This document shows positions 58,337-64,000 of a DNA stretch of 64,000 nucleotides, one piece after another. The stretch spans positions 1 through 64,000 of the forward strand of contig DATJZY010000127.1 in assembly GCA_035577985.1 (NCBI GenBank), read 5' to 3'. Below the pieces are notes generated by a model. The model made no database searches. It saw nothing but the letters and a program-made list of their open reading frames with translations, and had not been told where the DNA came from. Source of the stretch: Candidatus Eisenbacteria bacterium (GTDB taxonomy: Bacteria; Desulfobacterota; Binatia; DP-6). Position numbers and translations under genes: made by a program. Position 1 is the stretch's first letter, and each line of letters starts with the position of its first letter.

Positions 58337-59346
58337 GGGGCACCGGTCGACGACGGTTCGAGCGTGTCGATGGGGAAGTGGAACTGGCGTGACCAGTGTC
58401 GCTGCGCGATCCCGACGTTGAAGCCGGTGACGACGTTCACGGTCACCGCGCTGAACGCGCGGTCGGAGACCCGCGAGGCCAGAATCTCGGCGGCCCTCCG
58501 GGCCTGCGCCTCGAGATCGGACGCGTTCTCGAACCGCGGCGAAGCCAGGAACCCGGCCACGACGAGCTGTCGGTCGACGCCGTGTCCGGCCTCCTCGAGC
58601 GACAGACTGCCGACGTAGACCCGCTCGAGAGCGGTTCCGGATTCGATGGCACGTTGCCAGGCCGCCGTCGTCGCCGACGGCGAGTCGAGCGCCGAGGACA
58701 GCCGTGCGACCGGCACGGCGCCCAGCACGACGATCAGGAGGAAGACGCCGATCGCGAGGGCCCACGCGCGTCTCGCTCGGCGTCGGTTCCAGAGGGCGGC
58801 GACGACGTCACCGTCGAAGCGGCCGCGGCGGACCACGACGGTATCGACGAGCAGGTCGTGGAGGCCCTGCTTCAGGGGATGGAGCGGCACGAGGAAGACG
58901 ACGCCGCAGAAGACGAAGACACCGACGACCAGCACGGCGACGTTCAGGGGCAAGGTGTCGAGCGCGGGAAAGGTCGCATGGAGGCCCCCGACCAGCAGAC
59001 TCTCGAAGAAGAGAAAGTTGATGATCGAATACCGGAGGAGCGACTGTGGCAACGACATGAAGGTCCCGTCGCGTCTCACGACCTGGATGCCGAGCAGCCA
59101 TTTGGCGACACTCTGGCCGCGATTCAACCTCGTGTGCAGGAGACCCGCGTAGAGGTAGGCGATCGGGGCGCCGAGCCACCACCCGCGGTCTCCGAGCCGA
59201 TAGATCTCCTCCCGGAACGGCAGCACGAGGATGAATCCGAGGAGCGCCAGCAGGGCCGCATCCAGGCCGTCGGCGAGCGAGCGGAGCCAGAGGCCGACCA
59301 GCATCGTGGTCTTCGCCGGCGGGGGCGGTGGCTCGGCGAGCGTCAT
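58333..59346 (-). CDS. RDD-family membrane protein
   Basis: The 337-residue product has an RDD-type membrane domain (LADGLDAALLALLGFIL, GQSVAKWLLGIQVVRRDG, LHDLLVDTVVV), a cytoplasmic loop, a further helix (ALAIGVFLLIVVLGAVP) and a C-terminal extracytoplasmic domain of about 110 residues that is not recognised. RDD proteins are membrane proteins, some with transport roles. It leads a unit with the beta-helix gene and the ZIP gene. Confidence 0.8.
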   Translation of the reverse strand: MTLAEPPPPPAKTTMLVGLWLRSLADGLDAALLALLGFILVLPFREEIYRLGDRGWWLGAPIAYLYAGLLHTRLNRGQSVAKWLLGIQVVRRDGTFMSLPQSLLRYSIINFLFFESLLVGGLHATFPALDTLPLNVAVLVVGVFVFCGVVFLVPLHPLKQGLHDLLVDTVVVRRGRFDGDVVAALWNRRRARRAWALAIGVFLLIVVLGAVPVARLSSALDSPSATTAAWQRAIESGTALERVYVGSLSLEEAGHGVDRQLVVAGFLASPRFENASDLEAQARRAAEILASRVSDRAFSAVTVNVVTGFNVGIAQRHWSRQFHFPIDTLEPSSTGAP

Positions 59347-59415
59347 TCAGGAGCGAGCCCGGCCGGGTCGACCGGCGTCGATGCCTGTCCCACGACGGTC
59401 GACGAACTGGTAGAG

Positions 59416-60117
59416 ATGGCCGCGGCCACGATGGCGCATCGCCGACCACCGCTCGTTCTCGCGCTTGCATTGAACACGGCCGTTCTCGTCCCGGAGTTGG
59501 CCGCCGGAGTCGGCGGCAACAGCCTCAGTCTCATCATGGACGGCGTGCACAACGTCTCCGACGAAGTGGCGCTGGCGATGCTCGTCGTCGCATACACGCT
59601 GCCGGCCGGACTCTCCGGCAATGCGCTGCGGCTCGCCAATCTCTTCAACTCCGTCGGGCTGCTCGGCATCAGCGGGTTCCTGGTCTGGCAGGCGGTCGAA
59701 CGCCTCGGCCAGCCGCCCCCGTTCTTCGCCGTTCTTCCCGTCGTCGTCGGTCTCGTCGCGGCCGCGGGAAATTGGGGCGTGGCGCGCGCCCTCCGCGACG
59801 CCAGTCGCGAGGACCCCGCGATCCGACTCGCCTATGTCCACAATCTCGGGGATACCCTGGTGTCCCTTGCGCCGGTGCTCGCGGGGACGCTGACGCTCCT
59901 CACGGGCCATGCCGTGTTCGATCCGATCCTCGCGCTCGTCATCGCCGCGGCGATCATCGTGCCGAGCGTGCAGACGCTCATCACGTTTCGCCGGGAGCTG
60001 ACCTGGCCTGCGAATGTCGCGTGCGGCCACGAGACGCCGACGATGCCCAGCAGCCCGTCGACTCATTCGATGATGCGGATGGGCAGCGCACCGTCACCGC
60101 CCGGGTCCAGCACGTAG
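59416..60117 (+). CDS. Cation diffusion facilitator family transporter
   Basis: The 233-residue product has about six helices with the CDF metal site: SLSLIMDGVHNVSDE in helix II and YVHNLGDTLVSL in helix V (HxxxD in both). CDF proteins export Zn(II) or similar ions in exchange for protons. It is shorter than the usual 280-320 residues because the cytoplasmic C-terminal domain is absent, and its final 30 residues read through the 3' end of the convergent SPFH gene (55-bp overlap), so the real end may be decayed. Confidence 0.82.
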   Translation: MAAATMAHRRPPLVLALALNTAVLVPELAAGVGGNSLSLIMDGVHNVSDEVALAMLVVAYTLPAGLSGNALRLANLFNSVGLLGISGFLVWQAVERLGQPPPFFAVLPVVVGLVAAAGNWGVARALRDASREDPAIRLAYVHNLGDTLVSLAPVLAGTLTLLTGHAVFDPILALVIAAAIIVPSVQTLITFRRELTWPANVACGHETPTMPSSPSTHSMMRMGSAPSPPGSST

Positions 60118-60989
60118 CGCCGGACGCGCGGAAGAACGCGCTCCGCGGTCTCGAGGTAGAGACGTCGCTCGAGTAGGTCCGGCGCGCGCCGGTGCTCCGC
60201 GGCGAGCTTGGCAAACCGCTCGGCGTCGCCGTGGGCACGGCTCACGCGCTGGTTTTGAAAGGTGAGCGCCTCGTTGGCCTTCCGCTCCGCCTCGCCGCGA
60301 GCAACGGGCACGAGGCCGTTCGCATAGGTCTCCGCCTCCGACACGAGCCGTTCGCGGTCGGCTCGTGCGTTCTGGACATCTTGGAATGCGGCCATGACGA
60401 CCGCTGGCGGCCCGACCGACTCGAGGTTCACCGCGAGCACTTGGAGCCCGACGTCCCACCGATCGAGCAAGAGCTGCGTCTGCGCACGCACGCGCTCGAG
60501 GAGCGCCAGGCGACCGGAGGTGAGGAGGTCGTCGACCGAGAGCGAGCTCGCCGCCTCGGTGAAGGCGGAGCCGGCGACGTAGCGCAGGACCTGCGCGGGC
60601 TGCTCGCTCCCGAACAGGTACTTCGCCGGGTCCGCGATCCGGTAGTTCACCTTGGCACGGAGCTGGAGGATGTTCGTGTCGCCCGTGAGCCAGCTCGCTA
60701 TGGAAGGATCCGGCTGCATGCCGCGGGCGTCCTCGATCGCGAGGTAGCCGACCGGCATCGTGAACGCGCGCGTCACCTCGGCCCGATCCACCTGTCCGAT
60801 CGGACGCGGCCACCACCAGTGAACGCCCGGCGGTACCGCGGCGTCGACGGTCGCGCCGAACAGCCGCGTCACCGCGAGACTCGTCGCGGGCACGGTGTAG
60901 AAGCCGCTCGCGAGATATGCGAGCACGCCTGCCACGGCGACGATCGCACGCGCTCGCGGTGCGCCGAGCGTCGCGAGAAGCTTCGTCAT
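60063..60989 (-). CDS. HflK-like SPFH-domain protein
   Basis: The 308-residue product has one N-terminal membrane helix (AIVAVAGVLAYLASGFY) and an SPFH/band-7 domain (about 35-240: RIADPAKYLFGSEQPAQVLR, AFTEAASSLSVDDLLTSGR, LDRWDVGLQVLAVNLESVGPP). HflK and HflC form a membrane complex that modulates FtsH proteolysis. The ATG at 60989 has GAGGAG six bases upstream; a GTG at 61001 is also possible. It follows an HflC-like gene. Confidence 0.87.
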   Translation of the reverse strand: MTKLLATLGAPRARAIVAVAGVLAYLASGFYTVPATSLAVTRLFGATVDAAVPPGVHWWWPRPIGQVDRAEVTRAFTMPVGYLAIEDARGMQPDPSIASWLTGDTNILQLRAKVNYRIADPAKYLFGSEQPAQVLRYVAGSAFTEAASSLSVDDLLTSGRLALLERVRAQTQLLLDRWDVGLQVLAVNLESVGPPAVVMAAFQDVQNARADRERLVSEAETYANGLVPVARGEAERKANEALTFQNQRVSRAHGDAERFAKLAAEHRRAPDLLERRLYLETAERVLPRVRRYVLDPGGDGALPIRIIE

Positions 60990-60997
60990 GCGGCTCC

Positions 60998-61888
60998 TCA
61001 CCGCGTCGCTCCGGCGCCCGGTGCGCCGAGGAGGCCCTTCATGAGCGGCGAGTCGGCCGGCAGGATGACGGTCGTATCCTTGTCGACGATCTTGTCGTAC
61101 GCCTCGAGCGTGCGGACGAACCGGTAGAAGTCCGGGTCCGCCCCGAGGGCGTCGGCGTAGATGCGCGCCGCCTCGGCTTCGGCCTGGCCGCGGATCTCCG
61201 CCGCCTTGCGATCGGCCTCGGCGAGGAGTCGGGCCCGTTCGCGGTCGGCTTCCGCTCGGATCTTGAGCGCCTGCTCTTCGCCCTCGGACCGGAACTGCTT
61301 GGCGATGCGCTGGCGCTCGGCCCGCATGCGCTGGTACACGCTCGCCTCGTTCTGCTGCGGGAACGCGAGGCGCTCGACGCGCAGGGACACGAGGTCGACG
61401 CCGTACTCGCGCGCGGCGGTGTCGCGGACGCGCTGCTCGATCTGGTCGACGATCGCGCCCAGACGCATCTTGTCGGCATCCGTCGACACCAACGTTTCGA
61501 ACGGCACCGAGCCGAAGGCGGCACCGATCTCGGAGCTGGTGACCGCGGCGAGCCGTGCTTCCGCGGCATCGCGGAGCTGCACCGTCTGCAGGTAGCGCAG
61601 CGGATCGCCGACGCGCCACGTGAGGAAGATGCGCGCGACCACGTTCTTCTTGTCGAGCGTCAGGTACTCGGCCATGGGCGGTTCGGTCATGAGGAGGCGG
61701 GCGTCCATCCGGACGATCTGGTCGACGAGCGGCACCCGGAAGTGCAGGCCGGGCGTCGTGTAGGTCCGCGTCGGACGCCCGAACCGCGTCACGACGGCGT
61801 ACTCCGTCGTTTCGACGACGAAGGCAGAGCCGAACGCCGCCAGTGCGACCAGCACGGCCAGCGTCGCGGTCAACATGCGGGATCTCAT
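60998..61888 (-). CDS. HflC-like SPFH-domain protein
   Basis: The 296-residue product has an N-terminal membrane anchor, then ETTEYAVVTRFGRPTRTYTT and PGLHFRVPLVDQI, and the SPFH/stomatin domain with a long charged coiled coil (QRMRAERQRIAKQFRSEGEE, AEADRERARLLAEADRKAAE). Its features are those of HflC (protease modulator). Its ATG overlaps the upstream permease-SPFH fusion (ATGA). Confidence 0.9.
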   Translation of the reverse strand: MRSRMLTATLAVLVALAAFGSAFVVETTEYAVVTRFGRPTRTYTTPGLHFRVPLVDQIVRMDARLLMTEPPMAEYLTLDKKNVVARIFLTWRVGDPLRYLQTVQLRDAAEARLAAVTSSEIGAAFGSVPFETLVSTDADKMRLGAIVDQIEQRVRDTAAREYGVDLVSLRVERLAFPQQNEASVYQRMRAERQRIAKQFRSEGEEQALKIRAEADRERARLLAEADRKAAEIRGQAEAEAARIYADALGADPDFYRFVRTLEAYDKIVDKDTTVILPADSPLMKGLLGAPGAGATR

Positions 61889-64000
61889 TCGGAGTCTCCT
61901 TCCAAGGACGGGGGCGGTGGCGTGGCGCCTGACTTCGCAGCGGCCGGAGACGGAGGGAACACGATCGGCGCGCCGTTGCCCCGCAGCCAGAGCTCGTACC
62001 CCTTGGCCGTTCCGGCCGTCGGGCGGATGATCTTGCGCGCGCCGGGCAAAACCCGCTCGGCCGCCTCGAGGTAGAGCCGGTCCTCCGTCAGACGCGGCGC
62101 GCGTTTGTGCTCTGCGGCGAGCGCAGTGAATGCCGACGCGGCACCGGCGGCGTCCGCGAGACGCTGACTCGCCTGGCCTTCGGCTTCCGCGACGAGGCGC
62201 GCCGCCTCGCCGCGGGCGACCGCGCCCACGCCCGCGGCGTATTCGTTCGCCTGGTGGATCGTCGTCAGCCGGTCCTCGTGTGCGCTCGCCACGTCGCGAA
62301 AGGCGTCGTGCACGGACGCGGGGGCGTGAACGTCGAGCAGGCGCACGGCGAGGACGTCGATGCCGAGCGCGGCTTCCTCCACGTCGTGCCGGACGCGTTC
62401 CAGGAGCCAGTTCTCGACCTCCGCGCGATCGTTGGTGTAGACGAAGTCGATCGGACGGCTCGCCATCGCCTCGACGAGCCGTGCCCGGACGAGGCCGAAG
62501 AGCACCTCGGCCGGCGCTTCGACGCCCAGGCGGAAGCGCACCGGGTCCGAGATCCGGTACTGGGCCTCGGCGTGGAGGTCGATCACGTTCTCGTCGGCGG
62601 TGACGTAGAGGGATTGGTCGAGCAGGGACTCGCGTGCGAGCGTGCCGCGCAGCGTGCGATACCCGACGGGTTGCTCGCGTACCTCGTCGACACGTACCAG
62701 CTCGAGCCGGTCGATGAGGGGCGCGGCGAACGCGAGGCCTGGCTCGCGCGGCGCTCCCGCGAGCGCGCCGAACCGCTCGATGATCGCGCGCTCGCCGACC
62801 GGCACGCGCCAGAAGCCGCCCGCGAGCGTCACCAGGATCCAGAGCAGCGCGAGCGCTTGAACGGGGCGGCTCGCGACCAGGGTCCGCAGTCGCATCCGTC
62901 GGAGCCAGCCGACGGCCGCACGCCCATTGTCGGCGAGCTCGGTGAGCCCGGGTCGCAATCCCGTCCGGCCGAGCGACTCGAACAGGAGCCAAACGAGCGC
63001 GAACGCCGCGACGAGCTTCGGGATGCCGAGATACTCCACGCTTCCGGGCGCGCCGATTCGCACGCCGCTCCCGAGCCCGGGGACGACGAGGTCGAGCAGC
63101 AAGCCGGCCGCGATCGCGACGCCGATGATCGCGCCGAGATAGACGCGCAGGAAGGAGCGCCCGAAGAGCCGCGTGATGGTCGCGATCGTGGCGGCGTTGG
63201 TCGCCGGCCCGACGAGTAGGAAGACGAGGGCCGCGCCGGCGGATGCGCCCTTGGAGACGAAGAGCGCGGCGAGCGGGGTGGACGCGCTCGCGCAAACGTA
63301 GAGCGGGATCCCGAGGATCACCATGGCGATCATCGCGGCGAACGACGACGGGAACACGCGCGCGAAGAAGTCGGAGGGCAGCAGGGCCGACAGCACCCCG
63401 GTCATGACGATGGCCAGAGCCAACCAGAAGCTCAACTCGTCGAAGAGGTCGACGAACGCGTAGCGCATCGCGTGGCGCCCCAGTGCCTCGGCGTGCGCGG
63501 CGCGTGAAGACCCTGCGAGGACGGCGTGATCGCCGCGATGTGTCGGCTCCGTCTGCGGAGCAGCCGCGCCGGCGGCGGCGTGGTGGTGATCGACCTCTGG
63601 TTCGGGAGGCGCCGCCGATTCCATCGGCGGCTCGTCCCCGGGGCGCGACCGGCGCAGCGACAGGGCCGCTGCCACGAGCGCCGTCGCGATCGCCGCCAGC
63701 GGCCGCACGACTGCGAGGAGCGGCCCGAAATAGGCGAGCGTCATGGCGACCGAGTCGACGCCTGTTTCGGGGGTGGAGATGAGGAAGGCGAGGGTCGACT
63801 CGCGGCTCGCCCCCTTGCGCCGCAGGGATACCGCCGTGGGCAGCACCCCACAGGAGCAGAGTGGAATGGGAGCCCCGAGGAGGGCCGCAATGGCGGCGGA
63901 GCGCAGACTCCGCTCGCCCAGGTAACGAACGATCCGGTCGGGATCGAGGAGGACGTGGATCACGCCCGCGATCGCGAAGCCTGCCAGGATGAAGAATGCG
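61885..64000 (-). CDS. Cu/Zn-efflux-type permease (SO_0444/DUF318 family) fused to an SPFH domain; 5' end beyond window
   Basis: At least 705 residues are visible; the frame stays open to the window edge, so the start is outside. The N-terminal half is a permease with IPLCSCGVLPTAVSLRRKG, STPETGVDSVAMTLAYFGP, a His-rich loop and GIPLYVCASASTPLAALFVS, which match the SO_0444-type Cu/Zn efflux family. After a linker the C-terminal 290 residues form an SPFH domain (VGERAIIERFGALAGAPREP, YRISDPVRFRLGVEAPAEVL, AASAHEDRLTTIHQANEYA-like). I do not recall this fusion. It implies metal efflux tied to an HflKC-like membrane scaffold. Confidence 0.82.
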   Translation of the reverse strand, partial: AFFILAGFAIAGVIHVLLDPDRIVRYLGERSLRSAAIAALLGAPIPLCSCGVLPTAVSLRRKGASRESTLAFLISTPETGVDSVAMTLAYFGPLLAVVRPLAAIATALVAAALSLRRSRPGDEPPMESAAPPEPEVDHHHAAAGAAAPQTEPTHRGDHAVLAGSSRAAHAEALGRHAMRYAFVDLFDELSFWLALAIVMTGVLSALLPSDFFARVFPSSFAAMIAMVILGIPLYVCASASTPLAALFVSKGASAGAALVFLLVGPATNAATIATITRLFGRSFLRVYLGAIIGVAIAAGLLLDLVVPGLGSGVRIGAPGSVEYLGIPKLVAAFALVWLLFESLGRTGLRPGLTELADNGRAAVGWLRRMRLRTLVASRPVQALALLWILVTLAGGFWRVPVGERAIIERFGALAGAPREPGLAFAAPLIDRLELVRVDEVREQPVGYRTLRGTLARESLLDQSLYVTADENVIDLHAEAQYRISDPVRFRLGVEAPAEVLFGLVRARLVEAMASRPIDFVYTNDRAEVENWLLERVRHDVEEAALGIDVLAVRLLDVHAPASVHDAFRDVASAHEDRLTTIHQANEYAAGVGAVARGEAARLVAEAEGQASQRLADAAGAASAFTALAAEHKRAPRLTEDRLYLEAAERVLPGARKIIRPTAGTAKGYELWLRGNGAPIVFPPSPAAAKSGATPPPPSLEGDSE

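Noticed and set aside
1-64000. tRNA or rRNA genes and insertion sequences
   Set aside because: No cloverleaf-like sequence with CCA end, rRNA core sequence, transposase or integrase was recognised in any gap or frame.

Overview
The window is GC-rich (roughly two thirds G+C by eye), densely coded bacterial chromosome from a diderm organism: it encodes a TonB-dependent receptor, several beta-barrels, lipoproteins and Tat/Sec-exported proteins. Secreted proteins with Thr-rich linkers and Cys-rich blocks, RegB/RegA, sigma-54 regulators and an HflK/HflC pair suggest an uncultured proteobacterium-like or Binatota/Desulfobacterota-like lineage. That placement is inference only. No rRNA, tRNA, CRISPR array or intact insertion sequence was seen.

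Region 1 (1-15182) is the most unusual part. It has a TonB receptor, a His-rich exported protein, and three paralogous families of small exported proteins, here called A (three copies), B (two) and C (two), laid out in shuffled operons with a CHRD protein, a cytochrome-like protein and a beta-barrel. Every A, B and C protein has a predicted signal-peptidase cut that leaves histidine as residue 1. Family A also keeps an HxH motif about 102 residues later, the arrangement of the copper site in PmoB. Next come a RegB/RegA redox two-component pair, a Cys-rich protein and a Csp1-like copper storage protein. Six near-identical 17-bp sites (YGCGAC-N5-GNCGCA) lie in the promoters of these units and match the known RegA/PrrA recognition pattern. 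I propose a RegBA-controlled copper-handling secretome.

Region 2 (15376-22140) has a GAF-type histidine kinase, a retropepsin-like protease, and a compact operon of two NicO/NiCoT metal transporters, an ECF sigma factor, an anti-sigma factor and a GST, followed by a decayed ECF sigma gene. Region 3 (22142-31165) is kdp: a 26-residue ORF, kdpF, kdpA, kdpB, kdpC, a PAS-containing kdpD and, in place of the usual OmpR-type kdpE, an NtrC-type regulator, with a -24/-12 promoter candidate in front.

Region 4 (31260-39440, minus strand) is a sulfate-uptake operon (sbp, cysT, cysW, cysA, a YezD-like gene, an XRE-cupin regulator) preceded by a cysteine-codon leader peptide and a terminator that together look like a cysteine attenuator. 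A porin, a Cys-rich protein and a lipoprotein lie downstream. Region 5 (39541-46763) has a cytochrome c fusion, an FG-GAP lipoprotein, a sulfatase-like protein with a changed active-site motif, a malectin-like protein and crcB.

Region 6 (46922-64000) is mostly metal transport: an operon of barrel, znuA, znuC, znuB, a spermidine-synthase-like membrane protein and duplicated lipoproteins; then a ZIP transporter, a beta-helix protein, an RDD protein and a CDF transporter; and at the right edge a Cu/Zn-efflux-type permease fused to an SPFH domain, followed by HflC-like and HflK-like genes.
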